Of a stretch of 36,939 nucleotides of DNA, positions 1 to 8,539 are shown in pieces. Under the pieces are notes generated by a model that saw nothing but the letters and a program-made list of their open reading frames with translations, was not told the DNA's origin and ran no database searches. The translations under genes were made by a program, and so were the position numbers. Positions within the stretch are counted from its first letter, which is position 1; every line of letters starts with the position of its first letter. The DNA is from Nitrospinota bacterium. Its GTDB lineage: Bacteria > Nitrospinota_A > UBA7883. Location of the stretch: positions 1 to 36,939 of the forward strand of contig JACQZB010000034.1 in NCBI GenBank assembly GCA_016207925.1, read 5' to 3'.

Positions 1-268
1 CACCAATCGCCGATCTTTGACCATCGGACAATCATGACAGGTTTTTCATCGAAGAAAATAGCGTTCCGCCCTTGATAACAGCGGGCGAGATGCGCTTCCA
101 CCACCAGTTTTCACCCACTCGATAAGCAGATGAGCCAAAATTATGTAGCCTTTTTATCATGAAGAAAAGTGACCGGATACTGAAGCCGCTCTCAATAGAG
201 GCAACGCTTTTGCCGCGCTGGCCCCGGAAATTCGCCGCTCTAAAATCGCTCAAAAAAATGGGGAATAA
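1..268. other. 5' flank without a recognisable gene
   Basis: I see no protein-coding gene that I can support here. All frames are short, or are open only as a shadow on the minus strand that shows no family motif. The stretch is richer in A and T than the block after position 960, like the zinc-ribbon gene that follows, so both may belong to one acquired segment. It holds the promoter region of that gene, but no clear -35/-10 pair was found. Confidence 0.4.
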
Positions 269-655
269 GTGAGCGGTCAGCCGAAAGTTATTGTCAAAAC
301 CTATAGAGGAAGCCTGGAAAAGGCAACAGCGACCTTCCAAGCAGACTCTGTTGTGGCGGCTGCCCAAGGTTACTACCCAACGTCGCAGGCATGGGTACCC
401 GGCGCATATGGTTGTGGGGCATTTCTGCTGGCGCTTCTACTTTGTTTCGTTTTAATCGGCTTCGTTATTTTCATTTACATGCTCATCGTCAAACCTGACG
501 GGACGCTAACGGTAACGTATGAATTGCGTTCGGCTTCGGTCAGCCCAGCATTAACGACAACATTTGAGGAAAAAATCTGCCCCAAGTGCGCAGAGCAGGT
601 CAAGGCTGCGGCGTTAGTTTGTCGTTTCTGTGGTCATGATTTCGCAAAGGCATAG
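269..655 (+). CDS. Small membrane protein with C-terminal zinc ribbon
   Basis: A 128-residue protein of unknown function. Residues about 50-74 form one strongly hydrophobic membrane segment. The C-terminus carries a zinc ribbon with Cys104, Cys107, Cys118 and Cys121 (CPKC...CRFC), the pattern of UPF0547-type double-CxxC domains. The N-terminal soluble part and the GCGAFL segment before the membrane helix recall small zinc-ribbon proteins I associate with Actinobacteria; that is memory, not a search. The start is a GTG with GGGG about five bases upstream. Base composition is clearly more AT-rich than the genes after 960, and the gene stands alone beside a palindromic repeat, which fits horizontal acquisition. 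Function cannot be assigned. Confidence 0.7.
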   Translation: MSGQPKVIVKTYRGSLEKATATFQADSVVAAAQGYYPTSQAWVPGAYGCGAFLLALLLCFVLIGFVIFIYMLIVKPDGTLTVTYELRSASVSPALTTTFEEKICPKCAEQVKAAALVCRFCGHDFAKA

Positions 656-705
656 GGGGACATGTCCGGGCAGAATCTAAACCGGCCTTTTTATGCCGAT
701 TTGCA

Positions 706-857
706 GTAGTGTCTCAATTTGAAATTTGAACCGCAAGGCCCTTCGCTCCGCTCAGGGCGGTGGTAAAGGCATCTCACGCTTATTGTTGAAGTCCTGAGGC
801 AAAGCGGAAGGACCTTGCCGCACACTTTTCCAAACATAATTCAAACTGACGCACTAC
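706..857. repeat. MITE-like imperfect palindrome (152 bp)
   Basis: The two ends are inverted copies of each other. Left GTAGTG (706-711) matches right CACTAC (852-857), and the first 17 bases of the arms (TAGTGTCTCAATTTGAA versus TAGTGCGTCAGTTTGAA on the reverse strand) agree at 14 positions. Inside, CGCAAGG...CTCAGG on the left pairs with CGGCAAGG...CTCAGG read from the right arm. No ORF lies within. The whole could fold into one long hairpin, as expected of a non-autonomous MITE. No transposase is present in the window and no clear target-site duplication was found. Confidence 0.55.
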
Positions 858-958
858 CCAAGGGAGTGAAGAGGCGCAGCGTTTGGTAGGGGCGGATTTC
901 CCTGTACATGGCGTCGGGAGCCAGATCAAGTCCGCCGGGCCACATAACCACTCCGGCG

Positions 959-3900
959 TTAATTCAGCATCCAGCTTTTTTCGATGCGGCTGATTTCCGC
1001 CTCTAAAGCCTGGTTGTTGAGCGAAGGATTGCGAAGGTATGCGTCGCGCAGGCGCTGCAAATAACGTTGTTTCTCCTCGTACAGCGAGCGCTCCAACTCC
1101 GTGCGCTTGTTCATGATCTCCGAGATAAGCTCCTGGCGGCGGCGGTACTCCTCCGTCTTCATTTCCACGTTGAGCATGTCTTCGCGCTTTTGCCGCTCCA
1201 CGGCCAGTTCGCGGTCCATGAACACCACCCGCTCGCGCCGGTCCTTCTCGATCTCCTCGTCAAGCCGCTTGATCTGCGCGGTGTGGCTTGCGGCCAGTTC
1301 CGCTTCCAGCCGTTCGCGTTCGCGCGACATCTCCGCCTCGATGCGCGAGCGGATGTTCTGCGCCACGCGGCCCCGTTCGGCCTCCAGGCCCGCCTTGATC
1401 TCGCGTTCCAGCCGCGCCCGGTAGTAGCGCGCCTCGCGCCGGGCGGACTCCAACAGTTCGGAGGATTCCGACGCCAGCCCTACTTCCATTTCCTTGCGGC
1501 GCGCCGCGCGTTCCTTTTCCAGATCCTCGCGCATCCGCTCGCGCAGTTCCAGGCGCAACTGGTCGGTTTCGTAGCTGACCCATTCCTTCTGGCGTTTCCA
1601 CAGCTTCTGGCGCCGCTCCTCCAGGGCGCGCAGCAGTTCCGCCTCGGCCTTCTCCTGCTCGGCGGCGGCGGCTTCCATCAGCCGGGCGCGTTCCTCGGCC
1701 ACCTCCACGGCGGCCTGGCGGCGCATCTCGATGCGCTCGCGCTCGGCGTCGAGTTCTATCTCCTTGCGGCGCGCGGACTTCTCCTCCGTAAGCTGCGCCA
1801 GCAGTTCGCGCATCCGCCGTTCGCGCTCCTCGGCGAGTTCCTCGCGCGCGCGGGAGAGCAGTTGTTCCTTTTCCAGCGCCGCTTCCTGCCGGCTGTGGGC
1901 CAGCGAATCGCTACGCTTGGCGCGCAGTTCCTGCCGGACGTTTTCCACGGCCCATTTCTTTTCCTGGGCAAGGCGCGCGTGGAGTTTTTCGATGGCTTGG
2001 GCGTGGGCGCCCTCCAGCTTCTTTTCCAGCGCGGCGCGGCGGGCGGACTCCTCCTCCTCCCAACGCGACTCGATCAGTTCCAGCCGGCGCTTGCGGACGT
2101 CCTCCTCCCATTTCTGGATTTTTTCCACGCTGGCGGCCTTGAGCTTTTCTATTTCGCGCTTGAGCCTGTCCAGCGCGGACACGCGCCGCTCCTCGATCCC
2201 CGCGCGCAGTTCCATTTCCTGGCGCACCAGCCGGGGGCGCATCTCGGCTTTGAGTTCCGCCTGCACCTGCCGCCTTTCTATTTCAAGCTGGCTGATCAGG
2301 CGCTTGCGGGCGGCCTCCTCCTCGGCGATGATGCGCTCGGCCAGGGCGTCGCGCAGCGTTTTCTCCTCGGCCTTGAGTTCGGACTCCAGTTTTCGCAGAC
2401 GCTCGTCGCGCTCCGCGGCCACCTCCTTTTCCGCGGTGCGGCGCATCGCCTCGCGGGCGCGGGCGATTTCGTCCTGGGCGCTGTCCATCAACCCGGCGCG
2501 GATCACGCCCATGTCGCGGTTGAGCGTTTCGGTCAACTCCGCGCGCTGCCCGGCGATCTCGCCGGACAGTTCGGCCACCCGGCGGCGGCGCTCCTGCTCA
2601 AGCGCGCGGCCCAGGGCTTTTTCCTTCTCGCGGCGGAGCTGGGTCATCGCCTCGTCGAGGGATTTTATGCGCGCGGCCTCCTCGTCGCGGGCGCGCCGTT
2701 CGGCTTCGCGCAGCATCCGCTCGTGCAGGGCCGAGGCTTCGCGGCGCGCCTCGTCGGCGCGGGAGGTCTTAAGGTCCAAAAGCTCGCGGTCCAGTTCCAG
2801 CAGACGCCGGTCGCGCTCCAAGGCGATTTTGCGCCGCGCGTTGCCGGCCAAGGTGGCCAGGGCCTTTTTGACCACGGCGCGCTTGTCCTCCATTTCCTTG
2901 CGGAGCCGCGCGTTGGCCTTCACCCGCGCCATGTCCATGTCGGCGGCCAGTTCGCGCTCGAACTGGGCGATCCGCTGGCGGCGTTCGGTGTTGACGCTCT
3001 CGATCAACTCGCGCGTTTTCTCCTGGCGCGCGGCGTCCATTTCGTTATGAAGCTGGCGCAGCGACTGCTCGCGCTCCAGTTCCATGCGGCGCCGCTCCAA
3101 CTCGCGCGCCTGCATCGCCGCCCGGTCCAGTTCGGAGTCGAACACGCCGGTAAGGCGCATCTCGTCGCGGTAGGCTTCCTCCGCCAGGGCGCGGCGGATG
3201 GTTTCCGCTTCCGCCGCGGCGGCGCGCCGCGCGGCGCGTTTCTGCTCCTCGATCTCGGCCCGGAACAGGTCGGCGTCCTTTTCGCGCAGGCGGGCGATCT
3301 CCCCGCGCGCCTCTTCGATCTTGCGCTGGCGGTCCTCCTCCAGTTCGCGCCAGACCACTTCGCGGATGGATTCGATGTCCTTCACCGCGCTGGCCTTGAA
3401 CTCGCGCCGCCGCCGTTCGCGCTCCTCTTCCGCCTCGCGCTCGATCCGTTCAAGCTTTTGCCGGCGCTCCTGCTCCAGCGTGCGGTCCATCCCGGCGCGG
3501 AGCGCTTGGGCGCGCTGCTCCAACTCCTCCTCGCGCTGCCGCCGTAGCGCGGTGATTTCCTGCTCAAAGGCGTCCATGCGCCCGGCGCGAAGGGCGGAAA
3601 GCTCTTCTTCCAGCGCGTCGCGCTTCTGGCGTTCAATACGGGCGACGGCGGCTTCCACCTGGCCGATCCGCTCATGCTCGAACTCCGAGGTCTCGCGGGC
3701 GAGGCGCGCCTTCAACCGGTTGCGCTCGGCGGCCACATCGCGCTCTAGTATCTCGAAATGGCGCCGCCGCTGCTCCTCCGCCTCGCGGACGCGCGCCGCC
3801 GTTTCGCGGGCGCGCCGCTCCTCGATCTCCTTCTCCAGCGCCTGCAGGCCCTTGGCGCGCAGCGACTCAAGTTCCGCTTCCACCCGCGCCCGCAAGTTCG

Positions 3901-4999
3901 CCCGCGCCCCGGCCAACTCCTGTTCGAAGGCGCTCAACCGTTCCCGCTTGCGCGATTCAATCTCGCGCCGCGCGCTTTCCAGCGCCGCCGCGTCGTATTC
4001 TATTTCCCGCATCCCCGCCGCGCGCGCCGCAAGCCCCCGGAACGCCTCCCGCGCCCCGTTCTCCACCGCCGGCAGGTACATCACCGGGCCGCGATTCAAA
4101 CCCGCCTCACCCAACACCGGATCGCGCGGCACAAAGCCAAGGTAGCCCACCGGTACGCCAAGCCACTCGCTCAGCCGCCGCGCAAGCTCCGGCCCAAAAG
4201 CAAGGTCGCCGCCCGCCGACGCCTTGTTCACCACAACGTGGAATAGGGGCCGCGCGGCGATTTTTTCAATCCGCCGGATCAACCCCGTGTCCGCCGAAGC
4301 GGCGCGCCGCAGCCGCTCCATCAACGGCTCGCCCCCTGGCCCGGCGGCCTCCCGCAAGCCCGCCGCTTCGCGTTTCATGAGGGGGGTTTTGCGGAACTCC
4401 GATTCCACCGACCGCGACAGCAAATTCACCGCCAGCGCCCGCGCCAAAGGCTCCATGGAATCATCCGGCTCGATTACCACCACCGGCGTGTCGGCCTCTA
4501 ACAGATAATCAAGCCGCGTCTCATCGGATACAAGCCCAAGATCAAGCGTTATGCAATCAGCGTCAACATGCGATATTCGTTTGATAATATTCTTTTTAAG
4601 CCTTAATGCCTTGTCTGCGTAATTGTAATATTCTATACCGCTGTCAACAAATGAAAGGTTCTGGTATGGAGTGGCGGTCACCGCCTTGCGAAGCGATTTG
4701 ACCGCACCGGATAGATAGTCACGTATAGTTACATCTGGTTTCGGCGTTCCCAACAGGTCGCGCATGGGCCGCGAGCCAAAGGAGAGGTCGGCGAGCACGG
4801 ACTTTTTACCCGCCAGCGCCAAGGCGGCGGCGATATTGAGGGCGACCAGGGATTTGCCCGCGCCTCCGGCAAGGCTGGTGACGGCGATAACGGGGGCCGC
4901 GGTGAAGGGCGCGGGTTTGGCGCCTGGCTGACCGGCGCCGCGCGTGGTGATTTCAGCGGAATCCTGACCGTTACATGGCTGTTCAGACACGATGCCCAC
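959..4999 (-). CDS. Giant ParA/MinD-FlhG-type ATPase fused to ~1,000-residue coiled coil
   Basis: A 1,346-residue two-part protein. Residues about 36-330 are a MinD/FlhG (ParA superfamily) ATPase: deviant Walker A GGAGKS at 45-50, switch I-like DLSFGS at 71-76, Walker B-like ITLDLG around Asp153, then VVVIEPDD, and a C-terminal GYLGFVPRDP motif like the MinD/FlhG 'YIPYDP' segment. The signature lysine that normally precedes GGxGK is Ala44. Residues about 335-1320 are almost entirely Glu, Arg, Lys, Ala and Leu, with no prolines over long runs, which predicts a very long coiled coil. No membrane segment or signal peptide is seen, so it is likely cytoplasmic. The start is GTG at 4999; a second in-frame GTG at 4990 is as plausible. 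The gene is monocistronic with a strong promoter. A structural or polar-positioning role is inference; I know no named family with this architecture. Confidence 0.85.
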   Translation of the reverse strand: MGIVSEQPCNGQDSAEITTRGAGQPGAKPAPFTAAPVIAVTSLAGGAGKSLVALNIAAALALAGKKSVLADLSFGSRPMRDLLGTPKPDVTIRDYLSGAVKSLRKAVTATPYQNLSFVDSGIEYYNYADKALRLKKNIIKRISHVDADCITLDLGLVSDETRLDYLLEADTPVVVIEPDDSMEPLARALAVNLLSRSVESEFRKTPLMKREAAGLREAAGPGGEPLMERLRRAASADTGLIRRIEKIAARPLFHVVVNKASAGGDLAFGPELARRLSEWLGVPVGYLGFVPRDPVLGEAGLNRGPVMYLPAVENGAREAFRGLAARAAGMREIEYDAAALESARREIESRKRERLSAFEQELAGARANLRARVEAELESLRAKGLQALEKEIEERRARETAARVREAEEQRRRHFEILERDVAAERNRLKARLARETSEFEHERIGQVEAAVARIERQKRDALEEELSALRAGRMDAFEQEITALRRQREEELEQRAQALRAGMDRTLEQERRQKLERIEREAEEERERRRREFKASAVKDIESIREVVWRELEEDRQRKIEEARGEIARLREKDADLFRAEIEEQKRAARRAAAAEAETIRRALAEEAYRDEMRLTGVFDSELDRAAMQARELERRRMELEREQSLRQLHNEMDAARQEKTRELIESVNTERRQRIAQFERELAADMDMARVKANARLRKEMEDKRAVVKKALATLAGNARRKIALERDRRLLELDRELLDLKTSRADEARREASALHERMLREAERRARDEEAARIKSLDEAMTQLRREKEKALGRALEQERRRRVAELSGEIAGQRAELTETLNRDMGVIRAGLMDSAQDEIARAREAMRRTAEKEVAAERDERLRKLESELKAEEKTLRDALAERIIAEEEAARKRLISQLEIERRQVQAELKAEMRPRLVRQEMELRAGIEERRVSALDRLKREIEKLKAASVEKIQKWEEDVRKRRLELIESRWEEEESARRAALEKKLEGAHAQAIEKLHARLAQEKKWAVENVRQELRAKRSDSLAHSRQEAALEKEQLLSRAREELAEERERRMRELLAQLTEEKSARRKEIELDAERERIEMRRQAAVEVAEERARLMEAAAAEQEKAEAELLRALEERRQKLWKRQKEWVSYETDQLRLELRERMREDLEKERAARRKEMEVGLASESSELLESARREARYYRARLEREIKAGLEAERGRVAQNIRSRIEAEMSRERERLEAELAASHTAQIKRLDEEIEKDRRERVVFMDRELAVERQKREDMLNVEMKTEEYRRRQELISEIMNKRTELERSLYEEKQRYLQRLRDAYLRNPSLNNQALEAEISRIEKSWMLN

Positions 5000-5029
5000 C
5001 CCGATTGCAAGACCACCAAAAGCCCATAA

Positions 5030-5058
5030 ATTGTAATAGGTTATGATGCGTTTGTCAA
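5030..5058 (-). promoter_or_regulatory. Sigma70 promoter of the giant ATPase/coiled-coil gene
   Basis: On the minus strand a perfect TTGACA (5053-5058) is followed by exactly 17 bases and TACAAT (5030-5035, five of six consensus bases). The predicted start of transcription is about 24 bases before the GTG at 4999. This is among the best promoter matches in the window and suggests substantial expression. Confidence 0.75.
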
Positions 5059-5085
5059 ATGGCTTGCGCGTCGTGAAAAATGTCT

Positions 5086-5114
5086 TTGCATAGCCTTGAA
5101 TGCGGTGTTACAGT
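5086..5114 (+). promoter_or_regulatory. Candidate promoter of the transketolase operon
   Basis: TTGCAT (5086-5091), 17 bases, then TACAGT (5109-5114), about 160 bases before the transketolase start. The match is moderate: three of six and four of six consensus bases. The spacing is right and the position between divergent genes is sensible, but the long leader makes it uncertain. Confidence 0.3.
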
Positions 5115-5272
5115 AATCTTCTTAGGCCGTGCCGGGAGGCGCGTTCTTGAATAAGGCCGCAAGATTCTTCCGGTTCCGCTCCCCTGCGCCTTCCTGGACT
5201 TTTCCGGATCAGGCCGTGTAAAGGGTTGCCGGTGAACAGCATTACGGATCAACCATGGTGACGACAGGGCTG

Positions 5273-6100
5273 ATGAAACGAACACGCGACCTCGCGGAAC
5301 TCAAGGAAATCGCGCGAAAGCTGCGGATAAACATTTTGCGGATGCTTTAAAAGGCCGGATCGTGCCACACCGGCGGATCGCTTTCCGCCATTGACATGAT
5401 CGCGGCGCTGTATTTTTCGAAAATGGATCACAGCCCGGAATTGGCGCGCCACGAGGACCGTGACCGTTTTGTGCTCTCCAAGGGTCACGGCGCCCCGGCG
5501 TTGTACGCGGCGCTGGCGGAATGCGGCTACTTTGACCGCGAGGCGCTGTTTACCCTGCGGCGGATGAATTCGATCCTTTCGGGCCATCCGTACTCCCCTT
5601 CGACGCCGGGCGTGGAGGTATGCACCGGCTCATTGGGCCAGGGATTGAGCATCGCCAACGGGCTTGCGCTGGCCAACCGGCTGGACGGCAAGAAGGGCCG
5701 GGTGTACGTCATGCTGGGCGATGGCGAGACGCAGGAGGGCCAGGTGTGGGAGGCGGCGATGAGTTCCGCCCACTACAAGCTGGATACTGTGGTGGCCCTC
5801 TTGGACAATAACGGGTTGCAGATTGACGGCCGCGTGGCCGAGATCATGGGCATCGAGCCTATCCGCGGCAAGTGGGAAGCCTTCGGATGGGCGGTGCGGG
5901 AGATTGATGGGCATGACATGGGCGCCATACTGGCCGCGCTGGATTGGGCCGACGCGCCCGACGGCAAGCCCAAGCTGATATGGGCGCACACCGTCAAGGG
6001 CAAGGGGGTGTCGTTCATGGAGAACAAGGTGGGCTACCATGGCCTGCCCCCCACCGCCGAAGAGCTTGAAAGGGCGGTGGCGGAGCTTTCCGCTTCGTGA
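5273..6100 (+). pseudogene. Transketolase N-terminal (TPP-binding) subunit, interrupted by in-frame TAA
   Basis: This is the pyrimidine/TPP-binding half of a split transketolase. Translation from ATG 5273 gives the expected N-terminal helix (ELKEIARKLRINILRML), then a TAA at 5348-5350, then in the same frame KAGSCHTGGSLS and a complete remainder. Further family motifs are SKGHGAPALYAAL, the GDG TPP motif (VMLGDGETQEGQ with NN later) and TVKGKGVSF. The stop sits where homologs have a residue such as Tyr or Glu, just before the conserved GSGH motif, which itself reads GSCH here. An ORF beginning at ATG 5396 survives but lacks the GSGHTGG loop. An in-frame upstream ATG exists at 5255. The C-terminal half follows 32 bases later. 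Because the frame is the same on both sides, a single substitution explains the lesion; sequencing error is possible. Confidence 0.75.
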
Positions 6101-6132
6101 AAAAATCACTTTACGTCTGGTAACGGCGCCGT

Positions 6133-7101
6133 ATGTCCTTCACCGAACATAAATCGCTGCGCGACGCCTATGGCGCCACCTTGGCGGAGTTGGGCGCCTT
6201 GTATCCCGACATCGTGGCGCTGGACGCCGACCTATCAGGCTCCACGCGCACGTCCAAATTCGCCGCCAAGTTCCCGAAGCGCTTTTTCAACATGGGGGTG
6301 GCCGAGGCGGACATGATGTCCACCGCCGCCGGATTCGCCGCGGCGGGCAAGATACCTTTCGCTTCCACCTTCGCGGTGTTCGCCTCCGGGCGGGCGTGGG
6401 ACCAGGTCCGCCAGAGCGTGTGCCTGTCCCGGCTGAACGTCAAGATCGTCGCCTCCCACGGCGGGATCAGCGTCGGCGAGGACGGCCCCACCCACCAGGC
6501 GCTGGAGGACATCGCGCTGATGCGGGCGCTGCCGTTCATGAACGTGGTGGTCCCCTGCGACGCGCATGAAACCGCGGCGGTGATCCGCGCGGCGGCGGAG
6601 CACATCGGCCCGATGTACGTGCGCACGGCGCGGGAGAAGTTCCCCGTGGTGCTGCCCCCCGAAACGAAATTCACGCTGGGCAAGGGGACGCTTTTGCGGC
6701 AGGGGGCGGACGTGGCGGTCATCGCGTGCGGCTATATGGTGTCGCAGGCGCTGCTGGCGGCGGAAAAGCTGGCCGGGGAAGGGATCGAGGCTTCGGTGGT
6801 GAACATGTCCACCATCAAGCCGTTGGACGAGGATATGGTGACGCAGATGGCCACCACGTGCGGGGCGATTGTCACCGCGGAGGAGCATTCGATCACCGGC
6901 GGGCTGGGCGCGGCGGTGGCGGAGGTGGTGTGCGAAACGGAGCCGGTGCCGGTGATCCGCATGGGGATGAAATCCCCGGTGGGCCAAAGCGGCAAACCGG
7001 AGGAGTTGCTGGATTTTTACGGAATGAACCCCGCCGGCGTGGCGGAAGCGGTGTACAAGGCCATCGCGCTTAAACGGCGGATGGCGGGTGGTACGCGATA
7101 G
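6133..7101 (+). CDS. Transketolase C-terminal subunit
   Basis: A 322-residue protein matching the C-terminal half of transketolase (pyrimidine-binding domain plus transketolase C domain), which in split enzymes pairs with the N-terminal subunit just upstream to move two-carbon units in the pentose phosphate pathway. Visible motifs: FNMGVAEADMMSTAAGFA (the Glu that activates TPP lies in this GVAE motif), SHGGISVGEDGPTHQ, and the C-terminal-domain signatures NMSTIKPLD and TAEEHSITGGLG. Length is usual for the split family. The Shine-Dalgarno sequence before ATG 6133 is poor. It is intact although its partner is interrupted. CtpA follows after 14 bases, so all are likely cotranscribed. Confidence 0.9.
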   Translation: MSFTEHKSLRDAYGATLAELGALYPDIVALDADLSGSTRTSKFAAKFPKRFFNMGVAEADMMSTAAGFAAAGKIPFASTFAVFASGRAWDQVRQSVCLSRLNVKIVASHGGISVGEDGPTHQALEDIALMRALPFMNVVVPCDAHETAAVIRAAAEHIGPMYVRTAREKFPVVLPPETKFTLGKGTLLRQGADVAVIACGYMVSQALLAAEKLAGEGIEASVVNMSTIKPLDEDMVTQMATTCGAIVTAEEHSITGGLGAAVAEVVCETEPVPVIRMGMKSPVGQSGKPEELLDFYGMNPAGVAEAVYKAIALKRRMAGGTR

Positions 7102-7115
7102 GAGACGGGGCGAAC

Positions 7116-8495
7116 ATGGAGAACACGGGTATGCGGCGGCTGGGAAAAATGGCTTCGGCGCGCTCGATGGCGCTATGGCTGGCGGCGGCGTTCGTGCTGG
7201 GCATCGGGCTGGGCGTGTTCCGCACCAGTTCCGTTTCCGCCGTGGTCAAGACGTATGACGAACTGGAGACGCTGGCCGACGTGCTTTCGATTGTGGAGCA
7301 GAATTACGTCGAGGATGTGGAGCCGTCCAAGCTGGTGACCGGCGCCATCAACGGCATGTTGCGCTCGCTGGATCCCCATTCGAGCTACATGACCCCGGAG
7401 TTGTACAAGGAGATGCAGGTCGAAACCGAGGGTGAGTTCGGCGGCGTCGGCATCGAAATCACCATCAAGGACGACCTGTTGACCGTGGTGGCCCCCATCG
7501 AGGACACCCCCGCCTGGCGCGCGGGCATCCAGCCGGGCGACCGCATCATCAAGGTGGACGGAACCTCCACCATGGACATGACGCTGATGGACGCCGTGCG
7601 CCGGATGCGCGGCAAAAAGGGCGAGGCGGTGATCATCACCATCATGCGCGAAGGGCTGGACCAGCCCAAGGATTACTCCATTGTCCGCGACATCATCCAC
7701 GTCGCTTCCGTCCGCTACGAAATGCTGCCGGAGAACTGGGGCTACGTGAAAATCCGCAGCTTCAGCAAGGAAACCTCCACTGAGCTTCGCAAGGCGCTGA
7801 CCGACCTTAAGGGCAAGGGAAGCCGCGGGCTTGTGCTTGACCTTCGCAACGATCCGGGCGGCCTGCTCAACCAGGCGGTGGAGGTCAGCGAGATGTTCCT
7901 CAAGAAGGGCGAGTTGATCGTCTATACGCGCGGGCGCATCCCCGCGCAGAACCGCGAATACACCGCGCAGAATGCGCTAGATGAAGAGCGCTACCCCATG
8001 GTGGTGCTGGTGAACCGCGGCTCCGCCTCCGCTTCGGAAATCGTGGCCGGCGCGCTGCAGGACCTCAAGCGCGCGGTGCTCGTCGGCACGCAGACCTTCG
8101 GCAAGGGATCGGTGCAGACCATTATACCGCTCAAGGACAACGCGGGCCTGCGCCTGACCACGGCGAAGTACTACACCCCCGCCGGGCGGCAGATACAGGG
8201 GGTGGGCATCGCGCCGGACATCGTGGTGGAACAAAAACCGGCGGTGGAAGCCGAGAAGGCGCACGAAGAGGGCGGCATTACCGAAAAGGAAAAAATTAAA
8301 CAGAAGCTCGAAAACGGCGGGTCGTCCAATTCAAAAGACGCGGGCAAGAACTCCGCTCCGGCCGCCGCCAACAATAACAAGGGCAATGGCAAACCCAAGC
8401 CACTTACCGACCTGGAGAATGATCTTCAGCTCAAGCAGGCTATCGGCGTGCTGAAAAGCTGGGAAGTGATCGGCGGCGTCAAGCAGGCGGGGTAA
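7116..8495 (+). CDS. ctpA: C-terminal processing peptidase (S41 family)
   Basis: A 459-residue serine protease that trims C-terminal ends of periplasmic or cell-wall-linked proteins. An N-terminal hydrophobic helix (about residues 18-38) serves as signal or anchor. A PDZ domain follows (GVGIEITIKDDLLTVVAPIEDTPAWRAGIQPGDRI, about residues 108-145), then the S41 core with LRNDPGG, the catalytic Ser in NRGSASASE and the catalytic Lys in FGKGSVQT, forming the Ser-Lys dyad. A low-complexity Lys/Asn/Ala-rich linker lies near the C-terminus, before LTDLENDLQLKQA. ATG 7116 has a good GGAG upstream. The polysaccharide deacetylase gene follows, an order found in many Gram-negative genomes. Confidence 0.93.
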   Translation: MENTGMRRLGKMASARSMALWLAAAFVLGIGLGVFRTSSVSAVVKTYDELETLADVLSIVEQNYVEDVEPSKLVTGAINGMLRSLDPHSSYMTPELYKEMQVETEGEFGGVGIEITIKDDLLTVVAPIEDTPAWRAGIQPGDRIIKVDGTSTMDMTLMDAVRRMRGKKGEAVIITIMREGLDQPKDYSIVRDIIHVASVRYEMLPENWGYVKIRSFSKETSTELRKALTDLKGKGSRGLVLDLRNDPGGLLNQAVEVSEMFLKKGELIVYTRGRIPAQNREYTAQNALDEERYPMVVLVNRGSASASEIVAGALQDLKRAVLVGTQTFGKGSVQTIIPLKDNAGLRLTTAKYYTPAGRQIQGVGIAPDIVVEQKPAVEAEKAHEEGGITEKEKIKQKLENGGSSNSKDAGKNSAPAAANNNKGNGKPKPLTDLENDLQLKQAIGVLKSWEVIGGVKQAG

Positions 8496-8523
8496 CTCGC
8501 TGTGCGCCGTAAGGCGTTCCCGA

Positions 8524-8539
8524 AGGGCGCCTTCGCCCT
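8524..8539 (+). promoter_or_regulatory. Hairpin abutting the start codon of the deacetylase gene
   Basis: AGGGCG (8524-8529), CCTT, CGCCCT (8534-8539) forms a six-base-pair hairpin that ends directly at ATG 8540. No Shine-Dalgarno sequence is visible between them. It could limit initiation or act as an intercistronic element between ctpA and the next gene. A chance GC-rich hairpin cannot be excluded. Confidence 0.3.

Noticed and set aside
32-367. A 111-codon minus-strand ORF at the window start
   Set aside because: No recognisable domain, no ribosome site, and it overlaps the zinc-ribbon gene that has a clear metal motif.
1067-3547. An 826-codon plus-strand ORF and several shorter ones antisense to the giant gene
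   Set aside because: They are shadows of a GC-rich, charged coiled-coil gene. Their translations are Leu/His/Ala/Arg-rich without domains, while the minus-strand frame has a clear ATPase and a promoter.
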